A DNA stretch of 64,000 nucleotides from CAVONV01 sp963697355 (GCA_963697355.1 CAVONV010000023.1:1-64000); one strand, 5' to 3'. Shown: positions 42,657 through 53,219, counted from the stretch's first letter. Numbers and translations are program-made. Notes: generated from the letters alone by a model not told the origin.

Positions 42657-44569
42657 TCATTTGGATTCGATGTCTCTTTCCAGCTCCGCGAAGGGAGTCA
42701 GCCACAACACATCGTAAGGGTCTAAAATCAAATGGAGCTTGCCTTCATGGGCCATACGGCCTCTTCGACCCACGAGGTCGTACCAGTGATTCTCCTCACA
42801 ACCGAGATCCGGCAGGTAAATGCTGACCTCGCACGAGCGGTTCGTCACATTGGTCATGGCTAAAACGTGATGCTTGCCGGTGGGAGACGTCCGAAAGACG
42901 GAAAAAATCTGTGGCGACAGCATCAAGACCCGCTGCTCTCCGTTGGGATGGAATGCCTCTTGCCGCACACGGATCTCTGCCGTCCGAACGAGGGACTGGA
43001 CGATTTGAACGAATTTGCTGTGCGGATCTTTGAGCTCGTCGAGTAGATCTTCTTCGTGCAACACCTTTCGGTTGATGTCCCTCTTCGACTTTGTCCTCAA
43101 CACGGCCTCGATGTCGTTTCGCGTTCCGACGAGCCCATGAAAATAGATCGCCGGCACCCCCCGAAGCGCTAAAGCGATGCTCCTCGAAGCGACGTACCTT
43201 TTGACTTGGTAGGCCAGGTCCTCGCCACCATCGTCCATATTGAGAGAGCTGTACCAAGTCGTGTTGACTTCGTAAGGCTTGTCGGCATCACCCTCGGTCT
43301 TGTAAGAGATGAACGCTCCGTGCTCTTTTGCTTTTTCAATCAAGAATTCTATCTCTTCGATCGGCAGGATATTCCTTGCCGCCCATGAGCCCGACGCCGT
43401 CGTGCGTGTCGAGCATATTGAGAAAGGTGGTCGTGCTGGAAACGTATTCGAGATCCTGTGCCCAATTGGAAAGATAGGTTGCATCCTCACGGTAGAACGC
43501 GTGCAGAACGAGTGGTGGCAGTGCAAAGTTGTAGACCATGTGCGCCTCGTCGTTGCCGTTCCGAAATAGGAGACGTTTTCGTCATGCGGGACATTGGTCT
43601 CTGTGAGCAAGCTCACCCAAGGTGCCACGGCATCCATGACGTCTCGCAGGAGCTTGATGATTTCGTGCGTTTGTTCGAGATGGACGGACGGGTACCCGGC
43701 TCGGCCCACAAATAGGTCACCGCGTCCAAGCGCAAAACATCGGCCCCTCGACGTACATACAAGAGCATCGTCTCGATGATGTAGATGAGTACGGCTGGAT
43801 TCTTGTAGTTGAGGTCGATTTGATCGGCAGAAAAGGTCGTCCAAACGTGAACGGGTCCATGGATGGACTGGTATTCCGAAAGAATGTCCGAAGTGCGTGG
43901 CCGTACGAGGATCCGTCGCTGCTCCGCAGTCAGAGCATCCGGAGAATCATACGAGATAGCGATGTTTCGGTAGAGGGGATCCCCGTTCAGAAACTCCTGA
44001 AACGCTTGACTCTTCGATGAGATATGATTCAAAACGCCGTCGAACATGAGCTGGTATGACTGCCCAATCTCCTCGATGTCTTGCCAAGAACCCAAGTTCG
44101 GGTCGACCGTCTCGAAGTCCATCACCGAAAAACCACGGTCAGACGAATAGGGGAAAAAAGGAAGAATGTGCACGGTGCTGAACACCTGCTTTAGACGGCT
44201 TCGTTCGAGTAGCTCACCTAAGCCGGCTAGGGGGGAATGGTCTTTGCTCTGGATGAGGTCACCGTAGGTGATGAGGATTAGGTCCTCTTCGGTAAAACGG
44301 TCGGTTGGTTCGAAGTGACTTTCCAGTTCGAGGATCTCCTCGGTCTTGTGGGCCACATGTACTTTCAGTACCCGCTCGAGCTCCGGTATCCACTTTTCGG
44401 CCGCACTTTCGCCGTACAAGAAGCTCAACCGACCCAGCATACGCTCGCGAACGTCGGGCGGGATCTCGAAAAGCGGCTTCGTGTAGTCGGGAGCAGGGAG
44501 GTGGGGCGCATGTCGGAGCTTTCGGACCTTGTCGAGCTTCTCATTTCGGTCATCTACGCGATCTGCCAT
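42657..44569 (-). pseudogene. GH13 subfamily 18 sugar phosphorylase, three frameshifts
   Basis: The N-terminal 300 residues from ATG 44569 read cleanly: R-E-R-M-L-G-R-L-S-F-L-Y-G, LILITYGDLIQ, VHILPFFPYSSDRGFSV, MFDGVLNHIS and the catalytic nucleophile in ADVLRLDAVTYLWAEPGT. Frames then change near 43710, 43565 and 43375. The general acid Glu (SLLTETNVPHDENVSYFG) and transition-state Asp (NMLDTHDGVGLMGG) remain, each in another frame. A clean tail of about 240 residues runs to 42657. The family splits sucrose or glucosylglycerate with phosphate to give glucose 1-phosphate. Which sugar cannot be told. Both neighbours are also gene fragments. Confidence 0.8.
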
Positions 44570-44652
44570 TTCTTCGCCTTTCCGCTAAGCTCGCCGCACG
44601 GGCCGTCTCGAGCGTCTCCACAGAATTCGCCCTTATCTTAGGATGGATGAGT

Positions 44653-45076
44653 AGGTGAGGTAAAAAACGACAATTGGACGCGCACCCCAAAAGGATTTCC
44701 CGATACCGAAGGAGGCCTGTACCTTCTCCCGCGGGATCTCGCCAAGATCGGTTATCTGTACCTGATGGGCGGTGTTTGGGATGAGACCCGCATCCTGCCC
44801 GAAGGATGGGTCCAGGACAGCGTCGAGCTCCATGTCCGAGACACCGGCAGTGGCCTTGGATACGGTTATCAGTGGTGGTTGACGCCCTGGGGAAACGGGC
44901 AGTCGTCCCTGGCCTATACCGGTCGTGGTTACGGAGGGCAGCTCTTGTTCGCGGTGCCCGAGTACGATCTGGTCGCCGTCTTCACGGGTTGGAATATCTA
45001 TGAAACGTCATCGCTCAACCGCAACTACGCTTTGAACTCCGTGGTCGATGCCGTCATAGCGACAGACGAGGATTGA
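44653..45076 (+). pseudogene. Class C beta-lactamase-family serine hydrolase, C-terminal scrap
   Basis: From about 44662 the frame reads D-N-W-T-R-T-P-K-G-F-P-D-T-E-G-G-L-Y, then LPRDLAKIGYLYLMGG, ILPEGWVQDSV, LGYGYQWWLTPWG and AYTGRGYGGQLLFAVPEYDL. This is the familiar C-terminal third of beta-lactamase/penicillin-binding-like esterases, including the K/H-x-G-like triad region as T-G-R-G-Y-G-G. The S-x-x-K and Y-x-N parts are missing. The remnant starts abruptly next to the GH13 gene. Confidence 0.75.
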
Positions 45077-45187
45077 CCGTATCGACGGCACCACGAACAA
45101 GTGACTTTGCTGGCGCTTTAGTGGCGGACGCTTTTGGTGACCATTGGCGTCGACGTCTCCTTGACGTGGTCGCGCGGCGGGGCGCCG

Positions 45188-45643
45188 TTACCCGATCCCG
45201 TGGTCGAGGACGACGAATGAGATGTTTTGTTTAGCTCTTTCGTCCACCGGCGCCATGTCGATACTCCCTTTAAATTTGGAGCCGTCCTCGAGCGTCACTC
45301 GAGCCGCAGTGATGTTGCCAAGGAGCCGTCCGGATTCACGAAGCACGACTTCGTCGTCTCCAAAGAGATTTCCTTCCACTTCACCCGCGACGTGGATCGA
45401 TTTGGCGTGGACGTCTGCTCTCACGCAGCCTTTATTCCCAACCGTCACGCGATGTTCCTTCATATTGATCGTGCCTTCGAGTGTTCCTTGGATCTCTAGA
45501 TTCTCTTTGCCTGTTATCTCACCCTTGACGGTAATCGTCGGCCCAATCACAGCGATGTCCTTGCGAGCCGGTTCTGGAGGACGGACCGGTGCCTGCGTTG
45601 TAGGTTGCGGAGAACGACTCTGAGGCTCATTTTTCTTCCACAT
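45188..45643 (-). CDS. Bactofilin (cytoskeletal polymer protein)
   Basis: 151 residues. A Pro-rich N-terminal tail (SRSPQPTTQAPVRPPEPAR) is followed by the bactofilin beta-helix: IAVIGPTITVKGEITGKENL, EIQGTLEGTI, VTVGNKGCVRADVHAKSIHV, AGEVEGNLFGDDEVVLRESG and NITAARVTLEDGSKFKGSID. Bactofilins self-assemble without nucleotide into filaments on the inner membrane and place cell-wall enzymes. It has a short C-terminal tail. It is monocistronic, facing away from the GntR gene across about 345 bp that otherwise holds only the GntR promoter. Confidence 0.93.
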   Translation of the reverse strand: MWKKNEPQSRSPQPTTQAPVRPPEPARKDIAVIGPTITVKGEITGKENLEIQGTLEGTINMKEHRVTVGNKGCVRADVHAKSIHVAGEVEGNLFGDDEVVLRESGRLLGNITAARVTLEDGSKFKGSIDMAPVDERAKQNISFVVLDHGIG

Positions 45644-45907
45644 CTTTAGTTGACTCCTTTGGTGTGACCTCCGCCGGCGCCTTTGCTCTCGGGGTCAGGG
45701 ATACCCAATGAAAGTACCCCGGCACGTCCACTAATAATGTGCGTCATATTGTAGTCTTTTGCCTACATCTCGATCGAGGGGTAAAGCACACACTTGTACA
45801 GTTAAGTTGTTGTAATAAAGTACCTTACACTCCGAATAACTTTCAGGAACCGACTCCCTTTCTCTTTCCACCCCCTCGAGCGATGCCTCGGGCTCACCCC
45901 CATGCCC

Positions 45908-45951
45908 TTGACGGACTGCTGTTACTACTGTTATAGTATAAATATAACAGT
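45908..45951 (+). promoter_or_regulatory. GntR promoter with overlapping palindromic operator
   Basis: TTGACG (45908-45913) and TATAGT (45932-45937) make a sigma-70-like promoter with 18-bp spacing. ACTGTTATA (45927-45935) and TATAACAGT (45943-45951) are exact inverted repeats with a 7-bp spacer and cover the -10 box. YtrA-type GntR proteins bind such sites, so autorepression is likely. Confidence 0.7.
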
Positions 45952-45988
45952 ATTTCGATGCTATCTCGCATCGAGAAGGACATGGACG

Positions 45989-46387
45989 ATGCTGGTTTCC
46001 ATCGACGAGACGGATTCGCGACCCATCTACTCGCAGCTCGTGGCGCAGATCAAGGAGCAAATCATGAGCGGAGCCCTTGTTCCGGGCGAGGAGCTGCCGT
46101 CGGTCCGGGAGCTCTCTACGAGCTTGGGAATCAACCTCCATACGGTTCATCGCGCTTATCAGAAACTCCGCGACGAGGGTGTGATCCAGCTCCGGCTGGG
46201 CAGGCGCGCCAAGGTCGCGGCGTTGCGCAAAACGCCGGCCGGTCGGGAGGAAGTCGAGTCGCGCCTGAGCGTCCGATTGAACGAGCTCATCACGGAAGCG
46301 TTCCACTTGGGTCTGTCGGTGGACGATTTCAAGCATTTGATGGACGGACTCTTGAAGGCCAGAAAGCAGCCAAGGAGGCAGAGATGA
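45989..46387 (+). CDS. GntR-family transcriptional regulator, YtrA subfamily
   Basis: ATG 45989 follows GAGAAGGA at 8 nt. The 132-residue product has the GntR winged helix (PIYSQLVAQIKEQIMSGAL, GEELPSVRELSTSLGINLHT, VHRAYQKLRDEGVI) and only a short helical C-terminal part, as in YtrA regulators, which lack a large effector domain. It overlaps the next gene by 4 nt (ATGA), so the pair forms an operon. A perfect palindrome overlaps its promoter at 45927-45951. Confidence 0.92.
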   Translation: MLVSIDETDSRPIYSQLVAQIKEQIMSGALVPGEELPSVRELSTSLGINLHTVHRAYQKLRDEGVIQLRLGRRAKVAALRKTPAGREEVESRLSVRLNELITEAFHLGLSVDDFKHLMDGLLKARKQPRRQR

Positions 46388-47354
46388 AAGCGCTCAAGCA
46401 CCCCTTGTGGACTCACATACCGGGAGCATTGCTGTGGGTGGCGATGTTCGTCGCGTTTTGGCGGGTTTGGCCGCTTCCCGATCCCGCCCCCGCTCACTTT
46501 GGCGGCGACGGAACTCCTGACCGTTGGGGAGCGCAGTGGGAAATCCCCTTGATCGTCCTCTTGGTGTCACTGGTCGCGATCGCGGTCTCCATCGCTGTAG
46601 ACGAGTTCTGGGCGAGGCAAGAGAAGCGAAAACGGTTCAACTGGGCTTCACCCATCGATGAAGTTTTTCTGGGCTTCCTGAGCGCGATGACATTTCAATA
46701 TGTCGAGGCGCTCGAAACGACGCCCTACTTCTTCCGTCATTCCTGGTCGCTCACCGGTGGCCTGGTGTTGATAGCCGCGCTCGGCGCCGTTCTGCTCGAG
46801 ATCATGCGGCCTCATCGCTCGAGCGCTCTGATGGGAGTTCGGGAAGATGTGAGCCAACTAGAGACCGAGGTGGCGTCTCGCCGGAGATCGGGACAACCCT
46901 GGGTTTACTGGGAATCGCAGAATCCCAGGTACGTGAAATGGTACATACCTATCTTCGGTGTCGGCCTACTGGCTCTCGGGTTCACGACTTGGAGCGACAA
47001 CCGGTGGGCCGCGTCGGCCGCTCTTGCCGGCCGGAGCGTTGGTCCTTCTGGTCATCTCCGGTGGTTTCCGGCTGAGTGTTACCGAGACGCGGGTCCGACT
47101 GCGCGCCGGCCTTTTGGGTATACCGCTGCTGAAACTCGAACTGAAGGATGTGGTCGATGCCGCGCCCCACGACTTCTCGCCTCTCGCGGACTTTGGCGGC
47201 TACGGGATCCGACGCAATCGCGAGATGTCCGCGTTCTTCTTGCAGGGCGACAGGGGTGTCAAGTTGACCACGGCCAAGGGGAAGAAGTATCCTCATTGGC
47301 TCGGAGCATCCCGACCGTTTGGCTGCGGTGCTTCGGGCCGCGATCCAGGAATAG
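46384..47354 (+). pseudogene. DUF1648-type membrane protein, partner of the GntR gene, two frameshifts
   Basis: Starts in the GntR stop (ATGA). It has helices at PGALLWVAMFVAFWRVW, IPLIVLLVSLVAIAVSIAV, SLTGGLVLIAALGAVLLE and IPIFGVGLLALGFTTW, with the DUF1648 motif AHFGGDGTPDRWG after the first. The frame breaks near 47015; the next part continues as LLPAGALVLLVISGGF and L-R-A-G-L-L-G-I-P. It breaks again near 47290, where the sequence resumes L-I-G-S-E-H-P-D-R-L-A-A-V-L and stops at 47354. GntR plus DUF1648 pairs often control membrane or antibiotic-response functions. Broken as sequenced. Confidence 0.7.
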
Positions 47355-47452
47355 CGGGCGGGATCATTCGGAGCGCCCTTGTGACCAAGAGCTAAGACGG
47401 CTTCAGGAGACGTTGGAACTCTTGGGCGTCTCTCTCAAATGAGAGGCTTCAC

Positions 47453-48179
47453 TCAAAACGAGTCGCGAACCATCAACAACTCGATATCGTCTCGGCGGAG
47501 TGTCCCCACCGCAAAAGCCGTGAGTGTCGAGTTGCCCATGAGGGAAGCACCCAAAGCTGTGGCGATCTGTTTGCGGGTGTCGAATCGCACCAGCTCGAGG
47601 TTGTAGAAAGCCCGGAACCAGCTCCGCGTACCCGGACGTTTGCCGATAGGCAATCTCCTGCACCAGCGGTCGGCCATTGAGGATCCATAAGTCCAGCGCG
47701 TCGGGAAAATCAGCCACGGCATTGAAGAGCTTGATTCGGGCTCGGTTGGGATTGCCGTTCAGATTGTCCCGAATCTCCTGGACCTCCAAGCCAAACAATC
47801 CCAGGACCGCCACGGTGAGATGTTCCCCGATGCCCAAGTTGATAGTCGTTTCCGCCAGCGTGGTTCTCCGTTGTCCGGCCCGCAGAAACTCGATTCGATA
47901 TTGTCCTGCACCAAAGCTCCGGTATTCGCTGACGCCAGGGTATCGGAGATTGGTAAAGATCACCTCGCCATTGATTCTCACGTCGACCGTGGGTGCATCG
48001 TCGGTGAGCGTGGCGGCCCGGAGCAAGTTTTGTGGCGCCACTGCGGCAGGGGGTGGTGGAGCCGTCGGCGTCTCGGGCGTTTCGTCACCGCCGTTGCAAC
48101 CCATTGATGCAAATGCCAGGTAGGACATGCCAATTCCGACCAAGGCCCATCGACTTGCGAAGTGTTGAAACATCTTCAT
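47453..48179 (-). pseudogene. DUF4397 lipoprotein, one frameshift near 47605
   Basis: ATG 48179 opens a signal with a Cys (GMSYLAFASMGC), then a Pro/Thr linker. DUF4397 repeats follow: L-R-A-A-T-L-T-D-D-A-P-T-V-D-V-R-I-N-G, Y-R-S-F-G-A-G-Q-Y-R-I-E-F, and a second unit RIKLFNAVADFPDALDLWIL. After G-Y-A-E-L-V-P-G-F the coherent continuation lies in another frame (YNLELVRFDTRKQIATALG to LLMVRDSF, stop at 47453). DUF4397 proteins are extracytoplasmic beta-sandwiches, probably surface-exposed; the role is unknown. Confidence 0.7.
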
Positions 48180-48558
48180 CGCCTCTCATTGTGAAAACGG
48201 TTTGATAAGATTGATTCTAGGGCTGCTGCAACGCGGCTGCAAACTGAAGGGGCCGTGTAAGTCGGAAACTGCAAATAAATGAAAACCACATCCAAAGTTC
48301 GGACAGGGAAAAAATCTGCTGCTTCACCATGGTGGGGTTTGCTTTCCGGTGGACATGATCTGCGTTCTCATGAGAAAAAGTGACGGCTTCGCTGGTCCGA
48401 AAAGCGGCCCGAAAGTTGCAGTACAATACACTGACAAAACATCCAGTACGGACGATATGTTTCATGCACGTTCATGCTATAGAATTGAATGAATATGCAC
48501 GGCAGCGCGACGCGTACGGCGGTATCGATGATGGTCTTATAGAGAAGGACTGCAGAAG
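48180..48558. other. Intergenic region between DUF4397 and PilZ genes
   Basis: No gene is seen. TTCATGC occurs at 48461 and 48471, a 10-bp-phase direct repeat, followed by TATAGA at 48478. This could be part of the PilZ gene promoter, but no matching -35 box is convincing. Confidence 0.4.
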
Positions 48559-49158
48559 ATGAAAACACTGCTCGACTTGATCCAGGAGTTCGCGGTTTTG
48601 AACGAAGCCAAAACGCTTGCCCAGGGCGTGTTGCCACCCGATTCCGAGGAGCGGTGGCAGGAGCTAAAGAAATTCTACGATTTGCTCATGGCCCAAGAGG
48701 ACTACTGTGATCGCCCGGCGAGTCGCTACAGCACGGACGAGATACGTCAGCGCGTCTCGGCGCGCGTCAAGCTCCGTGTGCGTACCGAAATGGAGGTCAT
48801 TGCTCAAAAGGAATCGGACTACGTCAGCGCGTTTGTAGGAAACCTGAGCTGCGGCGGAGTGTTGCTCCAGTGCGGCACGCCGTTCGAGGTGGGTACGTCA
48901 CTCACGCTCCATTTGACCAGCATCGAAAGGGGTGAAGGAGTCGTCTTGACTCGAGGAGATGTGGTGTGGCTCACCAACGGAGTCGCTGCCGGGAACGGTC
49001 CACGCTATAGAATGGGATTCTGCTTCGCGACGTTGGAGAATGACGTTCGAAACAAACTGGATTCCTACGTTGTGGAGAGCCTCGAAAAGCGGTTCCGTGT
49101 CATTGCCGCTCGTGAAGCTCGATCCGGAGTTCTGTGCGTAGGGAGCAGCTCGAGCTGA
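48559..49158 (+). CDS. PilZ-domain protein (c-di-GMP receptor)
   Basis: 199 residues. A helical N-terminal part of about 65 residues (LLDLIQEFAVLNEAKTLAQG) is followed by a PilZ barrel. The c-di-GMP arginine loop is likely RQRVSARVKLRVR, and the second ligand motif appears as N-L-S-C-G-G-V (usual D/N-x-S-x-x-G). W-L-T-N and MGFCFATLENDVRNKL close the barrel. It converges, 4 nt apart, on the diguanylate cyclase gene, so producer and receiver sit together. The target process (pili, motility or polysaccharide) is not visible. Confidence 0.85.
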   Translation: MKTLLDLIQEFAVLNEAKTLAQGVLPPDSEERWQELKKFYDLLMAQEDYCDRPASRYSTDEIRQRVSARVKLRVRTEMEVIAQKESDYVSAFVGNLSCGGVLLQCGTPFEVGTSLTLHLTSIERGEGVVLTRGDVVWLTNGVAAGNGPRYRMGFCFATLENDVRNKLDSYVVESLEKRFRVIAAREARSGVLCVGSSSS

Positions 49159-49162
49159 ACGC

Positions 49163-50491
49163 TTAGGAGTGCTTCGCGGCCTTCACCGAGCCTACGGAAC
49201 TTTCTGTCTCGTCCTCGAGCGCCCGTTCGAGGATGGAGCGGTCGTACTCGAGCGAATCATCGCTTCCCATATGCTGCGGTTCCGCGACCGTTGATCGATT
49301 TCTCCCTTCACGTTTGGACTGATAGAGCGCTCCGTCCGCCGCCCGGAGAAGGCTCGTCGTGTCCAGACCGTCCACGGGGTAGGTTGCCACACCCCCACTG
49401 ACGCTCAAGATGCCGAGCGGTTGGTTCTTCGCGAAGGGAAAAGAGTAGTCGGCTATTCTCTCGCGAACCTTCTCCGCGACGATTAGAGCCTGTTGTTTGT
49501 TCGTGTTGGGTAACACCAAGAGGAATTCTTCGCCACCGAAACGACCGACGTAGTCGCTTCGGCGCACATTCTCCTGGGCGAGTCTCGACAACTCCTTGAG
49601 CAGTTGGTCGCCGGCGTCGTGGCCGTTCGTATCGTTGTAGTTCTTGAAGTGATCGATATCAAACATGAAAATCGACAGGGGCGCCTGCCGCGCCTCGGCT
49701 TCGTAGATCTGCTCGGACAAGATCAGTGTGATGTGGGTCTTGTTGTAGAGTCGCGTCAGTCCGTCCATCTGTGCGGTGATCTTCATCTCACTGTAGGCAC
49801 TCGCATTGTAAACGGCCAAAGCGCCCATCTGGCAGATGACGCGAAGCATCCCCTTCGCCGCCTCGGAGATTCGAGCCGTCTCTGCCAACGCGATGACGCC
49901 GACCGTTTCTCCTCTGAAGACCATTGGAGCGACCAGATCGACGTCCAACTTCAAGAGCGGATTATCAGGATCGCGCCGACTGCTTGCCAGCGAGGCGTCT
50001 CTCTCGACGTCCTGTTTGGTCATGACCTGTTGAACTTCCGCCGCGGTGCCCAGGAGACCTTGGCCGAATTGGATCTCGTGACCCAGATCGATACCCTGTC
50101 CTGAACGGGCGACGGCCGCTACCACGAGGTGTTGGTTACGCGTTGGATCGGTCTTGCTCCGTTGCCGTCTCAGAAGCACCACGGCCTGCCAAGGATTGAA
50201 GCAGCGCACCGTGATGTGCAGCAGCAGGCCGGGAAGCTCTCGAGGATCGACCTCGCTGCCCAGCTTGTTCGCGATCTGCGGAAATTCACGGACGAAGCTC
50301 ATGAGGAGCTGGCTTTCCTTCTGTAGCTGATAGGAAAGCCCCCGAACACTCGAAAGCTCGCACTCCGCGGCAGCGAGCTTCTCAGCGTTTTCGGCAAGCT
50401 TCGTCCTTTGGCGCCGGGCTGAGAAGAGAAGCGCCAGCGAGATAGCTGACAGAACCACGAGTCCCGAAATCATGGCGATGTTCAACACCAA
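49163..50491 (-). CDS. Diguanylate cyclase: TM + GAF + GGDEF
   Basis: About 442 residues. The start is TTG 50491 or GTG 50488 behind AAGGAG. One N-terminal helix (ISGLVVLSAISLALLFSA), a coiled coil, a GAF domain (about 75-235; FGQGLLGTAAEVQQV, DLVAPMVFRGETVGVIALAE) and a GGDEF domain follow. The active site is R-F-G-G-E-E-F, and an inhibitory R-x-x-D (R-R-S-D) lies exactly five residues before it, so product feedback is expected. DIDHFKNYNDTNGHDAGD is the metal/GTP site. It makes c-di-GMP from two GTP. The PilZ gene next door is the obvious receptor candidate. Confidence 0.92.
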   Translation of the reverse strand: MVLNIAMISGLVVLSAISLALLFSARRQRTKLAENAEKLAAAECELSSVRGLSYQLQKESQLLMSFVREFPQIANKLGSEVDPRELPGLLLHITVRCFNPWQAVVLLRRQRSKTDPTRNQHLVVAAVARSGQGIDLGHEIQFGQGLLGTAAEVQQVMTKQDVERDASLASSRRDPDNPLLKLDVDLVAPMVFRGETVGVIALAETARISEAAKGMLRVICQMGALAVYNASAYSEMKITAQMDGLTRLYNKTHITLILSEQIYEAEARQAPLSIFMFDIDHFKNYNDTNGHDAGDQLLKELSRLAQENVRRSDYVGRFGGEEFLLVLPNTNKQQALIVAEKVRERIADYSFPFAKNQPLGILSVSGGVATYPVDGLDTTSLLRAADGALYQSKREGRNRSTVAEPQHMGSDDSLEYDRSILERALEDETESSVGSVKAAKHS

Positions 50492-50876
50492 TCGTTCTCC
50501 TTACTTGTAGAAGGAGAAGCCTCTGGTCGCTCCATCGCCTGTAGCAAAATACCCGCGGAAAAACGACCCTTCCGCAGGTCGTGTCCGTAACTCATTGATT
50601 CTAAGCAGGTCCATTGAAGACTCAGGATGAAGAGTTATCCAATTTTTATGCCAACCTCGCCCCCACAAATAGCGATGGCCCAATGTGGTGCGACGGGAGA
50701 GGACGGTGCAAGCACCTTTAAAACAATCACTTATCCGGGATGCCCGACTCGCCCCGCGCTCAACGTGAAGGCAGCAGAAGTCCTGGAGACTGGACGACGA
50801 AGGTAAGACCAAAGGAATGAACGAGATAAAAGGCTACAGTGATTGTAGAAATCCCAGATGCTGGAGCGAGGTCTTG
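50492..50876. other. Intergenic region between hybrid kinase and diguanylate cyclase
   Basis: No gene or clear RNA motif. I looked for a c-di-GMP riboswitch on the minus strand ahead of the cyclase and did not find its conserved core. A GC-rich hairpin-capable stretch around 50560-50590 (CGCGGAAAAACGACCCTTCCGC) is the only structure noted. Confidence 0.4.
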
Positions 50877-53140
50877 CTAGCGGAGGTCGAGGCTCGGGGA
50901 AAGGCACTGGCGGGGATTGCCGTCACGGTCCGAGAGAGACACCGACCGGCTGAGCACCGCGTGGAGTTGCTCTCGAGAGTAGGGCTTACTCAGAAAGTCA
51001 TCCATTCCGGCTTGAAGAGCCTTTTCACGATCGCCGTTCATGGCGTTTGCCGTCAGGGCGATGATGGGAATGCGACGACTTCCCCCTTTCCCGCTCGCGC
51101 CTCCGGATTGCTTTGGCTGCTTCATAGCCGTTCATGAGAGGCATTTGACAGTCCATCAGAATGACATCGCAATCCTTCGCGTCAGCGACCCGGAGCACTT
51201 CCATGCCGTTCGCGACGGTTGTCGCTTCACACCCAAGAGCGGCGAGCATACCCTCGCCAACCACTTGGTTGACCTCATTGTCCTCGGCCAGCAACACTCT
51301 AAGATTCAACGTCACGTCCTTATGTAACGATTCCTGTCTTTCGGTCGCGCCGTCGTCTCGTTCCGCCATGGATGTGGTTTGTATGAGAGCTTGGCTGATG
51401 CAAGGCTAACAAACGCGACTGTCGAAGGGGCTTTCTTATTTCATAGGTGTTCGGGCGGGCTTCGTTGACGCCCTTTCGCAGTGTGGGCACCATGAGAAGG
51501 ACGGGTATGTCCTTCCAGCGCGCATCATCCTGCAAAGCCCGTAAGACCATGGAGCCGGAGAAACCCGTCATTTCCTCATCGAGTAGAATGAGGTCGCAGA
51601 GCTCCCGGCCGTCCGCACTTCTAAGCGATCGAAGCGCTTCGACACCATCTTCCACCGGCACCGGTTCCATCTTCCAGCTCAATAGCTGTTCCCCGAGAAT
51701 GCGCCGACTCGTCGCGTTATCATCCACGACGAGAACACGTTTGCCGGCGATTTGCGTCCGCACCGCGAGCTCCTCGGCCGGCTTTGGTTCGCCTTTGGCA
51801 AAGTGCACGGTGAACCAGAAGCAAGAGCCGATGCCGGGCTCACTGACGACACCTATTTCCCCTCCCATCAAGGCAGTCAATTGTTTGGCGATGGCGAGCC
51901 CAAGCCCCGTGCCACCGTAGCGACGTGAGTAAGAATCGTCGGCTTGCGAAAAAGACTCGAAAACCCGATCCCGCGCTTCACCGGGCAGCCCTATGCCCGT
52001 GTCTCGGACCTCGAAGCGCAACTCAACGGATTCGGCGCTCTCTTCCACGCTCGAAACCGACAACAAGACCTCTCCTTCATCGGTGAACTTGATCGCGTTG
52101 CTGACCAGATTGGTCAACACCTGCCTCAGCCTGGTGGGATCTCCAAGCAGTCGACTCGGCACGTTGTCGGCAATATGGGATATCAACTCGAGGCCTTTTC
52201 GGTGTCCATGCTCATCCAGCATTTCAACGGTGTCCTCTACGATTTCCCGCAGTACGAATTCACGGCAATCAATCTCGAGTTTTCCCGCTTCAATCTTGGA
52301 AAAGTCCAAGATGTCGTTGATCACTGTGAGCAGGCTTTCCGCCGAATGTCTTATCGTGTCGGCGAAATCTTTCTGTCTCTGAGAGAGTTGTGTGGTTTGG
52401 AGTAGCTCCGTCATTCCAAGAACACCGTTCATCGGCGTACGGATCTCATGGCTCATCTTGGCCAAAAAATCGGACTTGGATCGGTCGGCCTCGAGCGCCA
52501 TGTCACGAGCTCTTTCCAACTCTTTGGCTCGCTCCCTCAGCAGCTCTAGATTCGACAACGCTTCCCAGAAATCCGCATTGAGGGTGCTTGCAACGGAGAC
52601 TAGAACTCCGCCCCCCACCACGAGCATTCCGGCGATGACGTAGCCATTGGTGGTGCCCGTCCCCGCAGCAGCGAGAGCAGGGGTAAAGTACATGATGCCC
52701 AGGAACGGATAGACGGACCAGCGGTCAGGCGCAAGGGTAGCAATTCCCGCGCTCGAGATTCCCACGGTGACCGCCAATCCCAGAAGGGTCGGCTCGATGA
52801 TACCGTCGGCGTAAATGAGATGACTCCAGAAAATGGTCCATACCAGCGCGGTGGAGACGGTCCCGCTTCGGACCATGAGTTTCCACAGGACGGGGTTCCG
52901 TTCATAGTGTCTGTTGAAGCATACTGCCAGACAAAGTCGCGCGAGGCCGATGACAAGCAAACCGATACCCGACAACAAGACGAGAGGGAAGTGCTTTTGA
53001 TGATAGGTACTGGAAAGTGTCAGAGCTAAGAACAACACGATGTAGATCGCGACACCGCGTATAGTGCGGAGCGCGAGCGTCTTGTCGGCTCGTTTCAGTA
53101 GCTCCTTGTCCGTAATGTTGGGGCGTCGAGAACGTGACAT
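50877..53140 (-). pseudogene. Membrane hybrid histidine kinase with two receivers, two frameshifts
   Basis: ATG 53140 is preferred; the frame extends to 53227 through a hairpin. Order: about six helices (AIYIVLFLALTLSSTY, VLLSGIGLLVIGLARLCL and following), coiled linker, HisKA with phospho-His in AKMSHEIRTPMNGVLGM, ATPase (LVSNAIKFTDEG, DTGIGLPGE, YGGTGLGLAI), receiver 1 (VLVVDDNATS, DLILLDEEMTG). After a frame change near 51405 comes receiver 2 (VLLAEDNEVNQ, DVILMDCQMPLMNG), and after another near 51080 its end (IPIIALTANAM, FLSKPYSREQL). The kinase core and receiver 1 are intact. Output may act on the downstream GGDEF gene. Confidence 0.8.
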
Positions 53141-53219
53141 CCTTTTCTCTAACTCGAACCGTTCTTCCTGGTAGGTTGCCTCGTCGCTTTGAGAATTGCC
53201 GTAACCGTCGTGATAGAGC

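Noticed and set aside
50492..50876. c-di-GMP riboswitch ahead of the diguanylate cyclase
   Set aside because: The conserved core and tetraloop-receptor sequence of the known classes could not be found on the minus strand.
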